From NCBI GenBank assembly GCA_019423265.1, contig JAHZBS010000004.1, positions 2,117 through 36,255 on the forward strand: a stretch of DNA of 34,139 bases. Direction: 5' to 3'. The notes under the pieces are model-generated. The model made no database searches and was not told the origin of the DNA. It saw only the letters and a program-made list of their open reading frames with translations. Position numbers and translations under genes: made by a program. How positions within the stretch are numbered: position 1 is the first letter of the stretch; each line of letters opens with the position of its first letter. This DNA comes from Clostridiales bacterium (GTDB lineage: Bacteria; Bacillota_A; Clostridia; Lachnospirales; Bianqueaceae). Shown in pieces: positions 15,686 to 23,319 of the stretch.

Positions 15686-16500
15686 TCAGGTTGCGGAGAC
15701 GGAACCCGGAAATGCATCGAACAGCTCTTCAGGAGTGCTGTAATCCAACTTTTTACGCGAAATATCCGTCTGGCTCATCGGTGGCAGAAAGAATATCCTT
15801 AATGTTGCACTTTTCAAGGAAAGCACCTTTGGGAAAATATAGGTCTGGAACAGGATGTTGTGTCACTCATTTTACGGGTACCTCTATGAGGTGTGCGGGT
15901 GAAAAAAGAATACTTTTGTCCCCATTGTTCCAACTTAGCTAAGTCGGAAACTTGCTGTTATTGTCCACGGTAATAGCCTCAAAGGCATTGAAAAAGTTAT
16001 CTTCAGGCGCGGCACGAACACCTACGTGACCCGGATGACGGCTTTGCAGATCCTATCTGGAATTATGGCAGGCAAGGTGGTTTGCCTATCTTTTCCAGAA
16101 AAGACGGCGGTCTCTTTACCGTCATTTTACCAACTGCGATATCACCCTCACTATGCCCTTCTTCAATACGGAAAGATTGGCTTCCCGGACGGTTGGAACT
16201 GCTTTTTCGCAGCGCTTCTTTGTTCTCTTTTTCATGCTGGCTCGTTGCCTTTTGCTTTAGGGCTTCGGGGAGTTTCGTAAGTTTAATAGAAAACTCCCCT
16301 TGTCTACCATTATTGTAGAGAGTGCGCATACAAATTTTTTTGTAGGGTTGTGGCACGTTGTCCTATTTGCTTCATAGACGGATTTACCACACCGGGAAGA
16401 ACACAGCCGAGCATCCTCCCTCATTTGCCCTTACAGATTGGCGAACCTCTATATAACTCATTCGTGATTGTTAATGGTGTACAGCCTCTCTCTTGTGCTT
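15686..16500 (-). pseudogene. Decayed IS30-family transposase
   Basis: Minus-strand fragments in several frames line up, in the right order, with an IS30 transposase. These are GHSEGDIAVGK (the GHWEGD first catalytic Asp region; near 16120-16160), then NAFEAITVDNNSKF (second Asp region; near 15970-16010), then KKLDYSTPEELFDAF just before a stop at 15686. Stops and frameshifts separate the pieces, so it is not functional. Upstream, SVYEANRTTCHNPTKKFVC may come from the Cys-containing N-terminal part. The N-terminal boundary is uncertain, and I could not define terminal inverted repeats. Confidence 0.65.
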
Positions 16501-16986
16501 ACTCGGATTCCTGACCTTTGCCTCCTAAGTGTTTTGATTGCCTATTGCTTTTCCATTTGCAGATGTTGAGCCTTTTTGCATTCTTCAAATTCTTGGTGCA
16601 ATTTAGGCCGTCCATATTGTTTGCGCTCCTTTGGCGAATGTTGTCGTTTTAATTTCATTCTACTACTGGGCAATTACTGTAGATTTTTTAGTGCCCAAAT
16701 TAATTTTACAATCGATCCTGGCTACTTTTCGGAAGATTTGGTAATAAAAAACATATCCATTATGCGGCATGAAGTAGTGCGGGCAGCTCAAAAGCGCCTC
16801 TGCAGGTATAAAGGTGCACAGTGCTTTGAAATGATCAGATAAGTTCAGAAAGAAAGCGGAAAATAATAGCAGTATATAAAAGAGCAAATTTCGCAAGTTT
16901 CTGGACAATTTTTTAAATTGCTAATGACAAGATGGCTTTGTATCATGAATATGTCGAATAAATTTGAATTGGAAGGCAGGGGTAGT
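16501..16986. other. Gap with no confident gene
   Basis: No convincing coding region is visible. It may include the remains of the N-terminal end of the IS30 element (a minus-strand ATG at 16658 opens 38 codons) and the upstream region of the isomerase gene at 16987. The AT-rich stretch 16850-16920 could be promoter DNA. Confidence 0.4.
16918..16946 (+). promoter_or_regulatory. Possible promoter of the isomerase gene at 16987
   Basis: TTGCTA (16918-16923) and TATCAT (16941-16946) are 17 bases apart, about 40 bases before the chosen start. Both elements are imperfect. Confidence 0.3.
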
Positions 16987-17784
16987 ATGAGACTGGGATG
17001 TAACGTGCGGGACGCCGGGCAGGCAGAAGTTGTAATTCAGCATAATATGGATTACATAGAAATGAATCTGTGCAGGCTGATGGAGATGCCGGAAGAAGAT
17101 TTTGCTGCTTTTGCGGCGCGTATTGAAGACGCTCCGATAAAAATTGAAGTGTTCAATCTGTTACTTCCGTTGGACGGCAGTATACCAATCGTAGGAGAAA
17201 ATGTAAGCGAGATACAGTATCGGAAGTATTTTTCACGCGCTTTTCCCCGCGCCGCAAAAATGGGAGCAAAGCTTATGGTGTTTGGAAGCGCTCGTGCTCG
17301 GGCAGTCCCGGAAGGATATCCGCAAGAGAAAGCAAGAGCGCAGTTGGTGACGTTTTTGCGGTGTCTGATGGAATATGCGGAACAATATGACATAACTGTA
17401 GTCATTGAACCAGTTTGCAGCAGAGAAGTAGAAAATGATACTATTAAGACCGTACCCGACGCAGTAAAATTGGCGAAAGAAGTAGCTCATCCGATGCTGT
17501 TTGCTCTGTGTGATTATTATCACATGTACTACGAAAATGAACCGATGTCTGATATCGTCCAAGCGGGCAGTTGGATACGGCATGCCCATATTTCTTGTGC
17601 AGACGAGGCCAGAAGCTATCCGGCATTAGATGACGGCTTTGAATATGCACCTTTTTTTGGAGCATTGCGCAAGATTGGGTATGATGGGCGCCTCTCTCTG
17701 GAGTGTTTTGATATGAACATTGATAAAGGAATTACCCAGAGTATGCCGGTATTAAAAAAATTCCTTTATGAAGAAAAAATATAG
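16987..17784 (+). CDS. Sugar phosphate isomerase/epimerase family TIM barrel
   Basis: A 265-residue TIM barrel of the hydroxypyruvate isomerase/tagatose epimerase-like group. It differs from the A/B types near it. Probable metal ligands lie in VVIEPVCSRE (Glu), FALCDYYHM (Asp), RHAHIS (His) and LSLECFDM (Glu), so the site looks complete. I chose ATG 16987 because a GGCAGGGG element lies just upstream; an in-frame start at 16918 would add 23 residues that look non-homologous. It is a single-gene unit that converges on the B2/A2 pair, with a shared bidirectional terminator. Substrate unknown, but the setting suggests the same sugar pathway. Confidence 0.85.
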   Translation: MRLGCNVRDAGQAEVVIQHNMDYIEMNLCRLMEMPEEDFAAFAARIEDAPIKIEVFNLLLPLDGSIPIVGENVSEIQYRKYFSRAFPRAAKMGAKLMVFGSARARAVPEGYPQEKARAQLVTFLRCLMEYAEQYDITVVIEPVCSREVENDTIKTVPDAVKLAKEVAHPMLFALCDYYHMYYENEPMSDIVQAGSWIRHAHISCADEARSYPALDDGFEYAPFFGALRKIGYDGRLSLECFDMNIDKGITQSMPVLKKFLYEEKI

Positions 17785-17791
17785 TCACTGT

Positions 17792-17833
17792 AAAAAAGAG
17801 AAGCCGTCTGTGTCAAGACGGCTTCTCTTTTTT
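17792..17833. terminator. Bidirectional Rho-independent terminator
   Basis: A perfect 18-bp inverted repeat (AAAAAAGAGAAGCCGTCT and its complement) with a 6-base loop lies between two convergent genes (stops at 17784 and 17857). Runs of six A and six T make it work in both directions. Confidence 0.93.
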
Positions 17834-17856
17834 ACGAAATACGTTTTAAGATCAAC

Positions 17857-18681
17857 TCAAGCGTCAAGTAAAGGACGGATATTGCGCAGGCTGATTTCCA
17901 GACAAGTGAAAGGATCCTTAGTGCAAAATTCTTGTCCCAGAGTTATCCACTTAACACCGGAATCCGCCAGCGAAGGTAACCAGGAGACAAAGTCCAACAC
18001 GCCTTCTCCGCATTCACAAGGATCGCGGTGCGCGCGATAGAAAGTTAGGTCATTAAGTGCAATTTTAACATCTCGAAAGCGGAAAATGTCCACTCTTCCT
18101 TTCAGAAAATTAAGGCACTCAGGAATGGGAATGCTGGCATTTACCAAATGCCAGCTATCAGGAGCCATGTGGAAAGCTTCCGGGGTTCCGGCAAGGATTA
18201 CCTCTACAGGAAACGGAGTCCCGGAAGAACGCAGATAGGCTAATTTACCTTCGCCATCTCGAACGTATTCCTGAGAGCGAAGATCATAAGTGGGAATTAT
18301 GCCCTGCTTTTGAGCTTCTGAAGTCACTTCTGTCATGAAATCAGCATAGCGCTGCACGCCTGAAGCATTGTAGAAGATGTCCTCACAGCCAATAGTTCCT
18401 ATCCCCATATACGGAGTTTTGTAGAGCTTTGCTTCACGGATCATCCCTTCGAGGTCAAACTCTGTTCGGCCATACTTGTTGCGGGTGCAGCAAACCTCTA
18501 AGCCGATCTCGTTTAAAAATTCGGCGATCTCCTCCGGATCTGCAATTTTATGTACATTTTCGATTTCTACACCATCGTAACCGATGTCGCGAATACGACG
18601 GAACGTATTGAACAGTTCTTCACGTGTCAGGCAATAATCACGCACAGTGCGTAGTTGAGCTCCTATTTTGATATTACACAT
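17857..18681 (-). CDS. Degenerate sugar-isomerase-like TIM barrel (B2), probable partner of A2
   Basis: A 274-residue TIM barrel paralogous to B1 at 13264. Both open with an (A)AQL-TVR-YC motif and end with GQE(F/L)C-DPF-CL. Like B1 it lacks the expected ligands: TYDLRSQEY (131-139) replaces the HxH motif, FRFRD (200-204) replaces HxKD, and TLGQE (247-251) replaces IEQD; an Asp remains in APDSWH (175). CGEGVLD matches the IGEGN loop. It lies 21 bases after A2 on the same strand, with AAGGAG before its ATG, so the A-then-B order is the same as in module I. The likely role is a partner subunit, inferred from the conserved pairing. Confidence 0.83.
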   Translation of the reverse strand: MCNIKIGAQLRTVRDYCLTREELFNTFRRIRDIGYDGVEIENVHKIADPEEIAEFLNEIGLEVCCTRNKYGRTEFDLEGMIREAKLYKTPYMGIGTIGCEDIFYNASGVQRYADFMTEVTSEAQKQGIIPTYDLRSQEYVRDGEGKLAYLRSSGTPFPVEVILAGTPEAFHMAPDSWHLVNASIPIPECLNFLKGRVDIFRFRDVKIALNDLTFYRAHRDPCECGEGVLDFVSWLPSLADSGVKWITLGQEFCTKDPFTCLEISLRNIRPLLDA

Positions 18682-18702
18682 TTTCCGATTTTCTCCTTAC
18701 TT

Positions 18703-19515
18703 TCAAATTTCAGCAATTGTCTTTTTCAAGGCAGACATAGCGGCTTTTAAGCTTTCGAAGGGATCTCGCTGACAATAATCCTGCTCGATAGCAAGATATT
18801 GAACGCCTGCCTTTTCACAGGCATCCAGAATGGGGGGATAATAGATGTTTCCCTCCCCGATCGTACCGAAATAGGGCTCTGCATCGCCACAGAAGGACTG
18901 TCGTGGAGTTGAATCCTTGACGTGCAGTACTTCGATACGTCCAGCGACCTTTTCCAAATATTTTTGATGATTGATGCCGCCATAACGCATCCAGAAGGAA
19001 TCCTGGATGAAATGGAAAACATCAGGATCGGTGTCTTCCACCAGCATGTCATAAATATACCGTCCTGTCTGCGGATCTTTTACAAATTCATAAGTATGGC
19101 TATGGTATGCGAATTTCATACCGTTGGCTTTCAGTTCCGACAGAAGGGGAGCGATATCATGTAGCATGCGCTTGAATCCCGCGTAACCATCATCAATATA
19201 ACGTGGGATCGAATTTCCAACGCCCAGGATGTTACAGCCATATGTTTGATGGTCTTTAATCAGTTTGCGATATACATCTAAATCTTTACTAAAAACGAGA
19301 TCTGGCGGCGCATGGGTAATGCAAATTTTTATAGCATATTCTTTAGAAAGCGCAGCAATAAAGGAGGCAGGAATGTCACGTCCAATGCAGGAAATTTGTA
19401 CGGCATCACAATCCATTTCGGTGCGGATACGTTTGAAGCAGTTCTCCAGCCCTTCTTTTGTCTGAGTAAATTCGCGTAGCGTAAAAAGTTGCACGGCGGG
19501 AATTAAGTTTTTCAT
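18703..19515 (-). CDS. Sugar phosphate isomerase/epimerase family TIM barrel (A2)
   Basis: A 270-residue TIM barrel, the same length as A1 and closely similar to it. Its metal-site motifs are intact: YHSHTYEF (137-144), MLVEDTDP, FIQDSFW with Asp172, LHVKD with His198, TIGEGNIYY and AIEQD with Glu244. I chose ATG 19515 (MKNLIPAVQLFTLRE) because it matches the A1 start and follows an AAAGGAAG element; a further in-frame start would add seven residues. It is the first gene of a two-gene operon with B2, driven by a promoter whose -35 overlaps an inverted repeat. Probably the same reaction as A1 on a related sugar. Confidence 0.88.
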   Translation of the reverse strand: MKNLIPAVQLFTLREFTQTKEGLENCFKRIRTEMDCDAVQISCIGRDIPASFIAALSKEYAIKICITHAPPDLVFSKDLDVYRKLIKDHQTYGCNILGVGNSIPRYIDDGYAGFKRMLHDIAPLLSELKANGMKFAYHSHTYEFVKDPQTGRYIYDMLVEDTDPDVFHFIQDSFWMRYGGINHQKYLEKVAGRIEVLHVKDSTPRQSFCGDAEPYFGTIGEGNIYYPPILDACEKAGVQYLAIEQDYCQRDPFESLKAAMSALKKTIAEI

Positions 19516-19610
19516 GGAGCCAATTCTTCCTTTCAAAAAATTTATGGGCGTATACTATTTTTTGAACAAGCGTCCTTTATTTTTCCGCTTGTTATTTTGG
19601 GATTATTTTT

Positions 19611-19639
19611 ATTCTAGCAAGCTATTTGTACAAGTACAA
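19611..19639 (-). promoter_or_regulatory. Promoter of the A2/B2 operon with overlapping operator-like repeat
   Basis: On the minus strand TTGTAC (19639-19634) and TAGAAT (19616-19611) are 17 bases apart, with TGC before the -10. The -35 is half of the inverted repeat TTGTAC-AA-GTACAA (19626-19639). The repeat resembles but does not equal the GntR-type operator at 3144. Confidence 0.6.
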
Positions 19640-19739
19640 TCAAAGAAGTTGCGCAGCAAAATGCAAAAATTGTGCTCTTTATCAACGAAATAATAATAGG
19701 GTGGAATTAAATTTTGGTTTGTAGTCAAGAAACTGCATG

Positions 19740-20365
19740 AAAAAATGCAAGAGGTGTTCTTTATTTGTAACATAGACTCAGTCTGACGAGCGTTGACACG
19801 GGAAAACGTCGCTCTGGAAGACGAAATTTTCGTTCATAATATCGTTAAACGCACCTGCGGGCCAAAACCATGTCCCGCATTTTGCCCGTGGAGGCAGACG
19901 CGCGCGATGCAGTCAAGCAGGTTGTGAGCCTGTTCGGGGCTTCGCCGCCGCACACTTGCGACCTATGAGGTCCTGCGGTTTGCGGCCTCCGAAGACGGAA
20001 AAGTCTTTGCCTGAGGCTTTGAGCAATTTGCCCGGCCACGAAGCGATGTCGGTCATATGTTTTGCCGCCAAGGATACGGCCTGCGGTTTTGGAAGGGATG
20101 ATAGTGCGGAAAAGCCCGGCGATCCACAAAGGACTGCCGGGCTTTATGAGTCCGTCGGACGTTAAAACTGTTGGGCCAAAACCGCTGCGAACAAAATGCA
20201 TCAAGGTACATCGGACTGCAAAAACAGCGGAGGAAAAGTGACCTACAAAGCTAACGGAGCAACCTGTCCCATGTACCGAAAAGCGGATAAGCGACGTATT
20301 ACAGGCTGGACGGTACGGAAGGTCTGGAATCACAATCAGTCTGCACAGTTACGCTAAGCTTTGGC
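19740..20365. other. Decayed region without an intact gene
   Basis: No intact gene can be supported. Short open stretches exist on both strands. A plus-strand piece near 20195-20340 (SDCKNSGGKVTYKANGATC, then MYRKADKRRIT) faintly recalls the Cys-rich middle part of IS1182-type transposases; this is weak. The base composition is richer in GC than the flanking A2 and AraC genes, which suggests inserted DNA. Confidence 0.3.
20110..20146. terminator. Terminator-like hairpin inside the decayed region
   Basis: AAAGCCCGGC (20111-20120) and GCCGGGCTTT (20136-20145) form a perfect 10-bp stem with a 15-base loop and short A and T flanks. It could terminate in either direction. No intact gene is directly attached. 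Confidence 0.5.
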
Positions 20366-20524
20366 CTATGCAAGCCGTTTGAGTACTCTCTGCAGCATTG
20401 GGTCCGGAAAGAGCGTCTTTCTGTCCAGGCAATAGGCAGGCCGAGATTTTGATGCGTAGGATGAAGCAATATTGTATCCTTGCTCAGGATAGAGCGTCCG
20501 CCCTATTTTTACCCACGGCGTGTC
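20366..20524 (-). pseudogene. Short protein-like open frame, possible gene remnant
   Basis: A 52-codon minus-strand stretch runs from just after a TAG to a stop at 20366 and contains IGRTLYPEQGYNIASSYASK and PAYCLDRKTLFPDP. The composition looks like real protein, but it has no start codon signal and I do not recognise the family. It lies directly after the AraC gene stop on the same strand. Confidence 0.25.
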
Positions 20525-20545
20525 CTACTTGCTCTTACAATTGCG

Positions 20546-21502
20546 TTATGAATTTTCAAAATCGTGGTCTGCAATAAGAGCGTTGAGATAATCTCGGGGA
20601 GATAGACCAACGTTAGCCTTGAAAACTTTAAAAAAGTTGGAATAATTGTTGAATCCGCAATCAGTACATACCGTATTAAACGGTTGCCCGCTGGCAATCA
20701 GTTTTTTTGCAAGGAGCATCCGCTTGCTGATGATGTATTGATGAAGCGAGACTCCCATATGGTGTTTAAAGGTATGTGCCAGATGATATTTACTGACGAA
20801 TAATCTGTCTGAAAGGGATTCCAGTGTGATCTGATCAGATAAATGATGTGAGATATAATCTACTGCAGCGGTAATTAAAGGGCTTTTTACAATACGCTGC
20901 GGAGACAGTGCGGGAGAGAGCGCCGATTGATACGAATACAGAATAATTTCGCGAAGAAAACCTGTAATCAGCAACTTTTTTCCATAGATATCTCCAGTTT
21001 GCAGATGTGCCAATTGCTGCATAGCTGTCCGAATCAGAAAGTTTTCAGGAGCTTGCTCGGGAATCAAAAAATATTGTTTTTCAGAAATATATCGGATGCA
21101 GTACATCAGGTCAATTTCTGGCGTACTAAGCTCTTTAAGTGCTTCATTTGTCATCCAAACGACAATTCGTTCATAGGCCAATTGAGAATTCAGAATATGC
21201 GGACGATGGAAATATCCTTTCGGGATGAGGACGATGTCCGCTGGATTGATGCGATAAAGTTTGCTTTCAACAAGATAGTCAATATTGCCATGCAAAAAAA
21301 GAATCACTTCTAGATGGTCATGAAGATGCAGCGGGAAATTTTGAGCATTTTCATCAAGAAAATGATCAATATTCCACATTGCATCCTGGTAAAACAGTTG
21401 TTTGTAACAGGATGCGTTAGAAGCAATCCCAATTTTTTGGAAGGACTGAATGTCGTTATAAGAATCGTCAGGTAAATTGAAAAACGGATTTGGACCATAC
21501 AT
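20546..21502 (-). CDS. AraC family transcriptional regulator
   Basis: A 318-residue regulator with an N-terminal cupin-like sensor (NFPLHLHDHLEVILFLHGNIDY, then ADIVLIPKGYFHRP) and a C-terminal pair of helix-turn-helix motifs (ITLESLSDRLFVSKYHLAHT and FNTVCTDCGFNNYSNFFKVF, ending in LSPRDYLN). The second HTH carries the usual GF-N-S-F--FK signature. I chose ATG 21502; further upstream the frame runs into AT-rich intergenic DNA. It is divergent from the SBP2 import operon, so it probably activates that operon in response to a sugar. AT-rich DNA with a trinucleotide repeat precedes it. Family firm; ligand unknown. Confidence 0.93.
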   Translation of the reverse strand: MYGPNPFFNLPDDSYNDIQSFQKIGIASNASCYKQLFYQDAMWNIDHFLDENAQNFPLHLHDHLEVILFLHGNIDYLVESKLYRINPADIVLIPKGYFHRPHILNSQLAYERIVVWMTNEALKELSTPEIDLMYCIRYISEKQYFLIPEQAPENFLIRTAMQQLAHLQTGDIYGKKLLITGFLREIILYSYQSALSPALSPQRIVKSPLITAAVDYISHHLSDQITLESLSDRLFVSKYHLAHTFKHHMGVSLHQYIISKRMLLAKKLIASGQPFNTVCTDCGFNNYSNFFKVFKANVGLSPRDYLNALIADHDFENS

Positions 21503-21553
21503 AACGATATGCGCCTCATTTCTCCTATAACGTTTTTGTGTATAAGATTTCTC

Positions 21554-21572
21554 ATAATAATAATAATAATAA
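21554..21572. repeat. Trinucleotide repeat (ATA)6 in the AraC/SBP2 intergenic region
   Basis: Six tandem ATA units lie about 50 bases upstream of the AraC start codon. A possible AraC -10 (TTATAC on the minus strand, 21544-21539) puts the repeat in the -35/spacer region. The rest of 21503-21828 is AT-rich intergenic DNA without another gene. Confidence 0.6.
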
Positions 21573-21722
21573 ATTTGCAGCATATAAAAAATAGAAAACG
21601 AGTAAAGAAGCAATTTTTGAAATGTTTGAGCGCAACTATAGAAATTGCCTTTTATGGCAAGAAGCAATATTATGTATATAAACAAGCGCGCTATGTTGTA
21701 ATAAACTATATATTTTGTCCAA

Positions 21723-21751
21723 TTGATAATTGTAAAATTACAGATTGTAAA
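21723..21751 (+). promoter_or_regulatory. Likely promoter of import operon II
   Basis: TTGATA (21723-21728) and TGTAAA (21746-21751) are 17 bases apart. This places the start of transcription about 70 bases before the SBP2 gene. An AraC activator would be expected to bind just upstream. Confidence 0.45.
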
Positions 21752-21828
21752 TACATCTAAAAGAGCGGATGAAAAGGTGCCGAATAACCGTTTGAAAATG
21801 GGCGGCAGAAGAAAGTAAGGAGATAAAG

Positions 21829-23196
21829 ATGAAACATGTATTAAAAAATACAATCAGCCTGATTTTGGCAGCCATCTTTTTGGTGTTGCTTTTGGCGGCG
21901 TGCGGGGGGACATCGTCCGCCAGTACAGGCTCGGCCTCGGGCGCGTCGTCTCAAGAAGCTGCATCCACATCAACACAGGTACAGGAAGTTACGCTGGGAT
22001 ATACTTGGTGGGGCAATCAGGTACGCGCTGAACGTACAACGGCTGTGACAGAAATGTATACAGCGTTGCACCCCGAGGTCACGTTTGCGTTGGAGTATTG
22101 TGATGGCGGTTCTTATAATGATTTGATTACGACGCGTGCAGCCGGGGGAGACCTGCCCGATCTGATTCAGGTAGACTATGACGCTGTCCCCCGTTACGCT
22201 GATAAAGGCCTTCTCATTCCCCTGGATGAGTATGTAGAGGCCGGAATTATTGATCTTTCCAAGTGTGACGCAAATACCATCGCAGCGGGAACGGTGGATG
22301 GAAGTTTGTATGCCTTGAGTATGGGCAATAATGCCCGCTGCATGTTCTATGATGCCAGTTTGCTGCAAGAATTGGGCCTGACGATTAGCATGGAACCCAC
22401 TTGGGAAGAATTCAAAGAAATTGGACAAAAAGTATATGAAGCCACTGGAATCAAAACAAGCTATTGTTGGCAAATCACCTATGCGGAAACACTGCGCAAT
22501 ACGATTCGCGGTGCGGGCTATGAATTCTATAACGAGGAGCAGACGGCACTGGGATTTGATGATCCGACCATAATTGAAAGAGCCTATCAAGAATTGGCGG
22601 AGGCAGGCGCTGCCGAATGGGTTGTGGATCCGTCGGAATATGCTGGCATCACTGGGTCGGAGTTGGAACCTATTGTTGCAAGCAAGGCTTGGAACGCATT
22701 TTTAACATCTAATATGGGCGTGGGCCTTCAGTCTGCCATGGGCGAAGACAGGACGTTGGGTATCTGTATGCAGCCGACCTTTTCGGATAAGAGCCGTCAG
22801 CCATGCTATGTACAGCCTTCTCAGCTGACAGGATTGGGCTCCTCGGGCACAGATGCGGAGAAAAAAGCCGCTGCCGCTGCTCTGAATTATATTATTAACG
22901 ATATAGATGCCAATAAAGTATTGTTGAACGAGCGCGGCGTTTCGATGAACAGCGAAGTATGTGAAGCCATTGCGAATGATTTGGATGAGGTTTCTCAAAA
23001 AATTTCTGATTATGTGACATATGTCGCCGAGCACGGCGCGCCGGCTCCAGCGCTGGAACCGGCTTGTTCTTCCGAGATTTTCGAGCTGGAAAAAAATATA
23101 CGGCAGAAGGTACTGTTCGGGGCCGAGACACCGGAAGACGCTGCTGCAGAATTTATGCAGGGCGCAAACAAGATCCTTGCTGAAAATGCAGGCTGA
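21829..23196 (+). CDS. ABC transporter extracellular solute-binding lipoprotein, family 1 (SBP2)
   Basis: A 455-residue lipoprotein paralogous to SBP1. The signal peptide ends in LLAAC with Cys25, then a Ser/Gly-rich linker. The mature protein has the same aromatic motif, YTWWGNQVRAERT, and the two proteins align through the whole length (KVYEATGIKTSY, ALGFDD, SELEPIV, NERGV all have close matches). Ligands of the two systems are therefore probably alike. The start ATG lies after TAAGGAG. It heads import operon II, is divergent from AraC and is followed by a strong hairpin. Confidence 0.93.
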   Translation: MKHVLKNTISLILAAIFLVLLLAACGGTSSASTGSASGASSQEAASTSTQVQEVTLGYTWWGNQVRAERTTAVTEMYTALHPEVTFALEYCDGGSYNDLITTRAAGGDLPDLIQVDYDAVPRYADKGLLIPLDEYVEAGIIDLSKCDANTIAAGTVDGSLYALSMGNNARCMFYDASLLQELGLTISMEPTWEEFKEIGQKVYEATGIKTSYCWQITYAETLRNTIRGAGYEFYNEEQTALGFDDPTIIERAYQELAEAGAAEWVVDPSEYAGITGSELEPIVASKAWNAFLTSNMGVGLQSAMGEDRTLGICMQPTFSDKSRQPCYVQPSQLTGLGSSGTDAEKKAAAAALNYIINDIDANKVLLNERGVSMNSEVCEAIANDLDEVSQKISDYVTYVAEHGAPAPALEPACSSEIFELEKNIRQKVLFGAETPEDAAAEFMQGANKILAENAG

Positions 23197-23238
23197 CTCG
23201 GATTCGGCAACGTAAGAAACCGGTAGCTCTATAAGTAG

Positions 23239-23279
23239 AGAGACAGTTTGGCGATACCTAAAGAGTCCAGACTGTCTCT
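23239..23279 (+). terminator. Intercistronic hairpin after SBP2
   Basis: A 13-bp stem with one G-U pair (AGAGACAGTTTGG at 23239-23251, CCAGACTGTCTCT at 23267-23279) with a 15-base loop, followed by the T-rich TTATCTTT. It is likely a partial terminator that keeps SBP2 mRNA in excess over downstream genes. Confidence 0.7.
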
Positions 23280-23319
23280 TTATCTTTACAGTAATTATAA
23301 ATTTGGAGGTCTTCTACGG

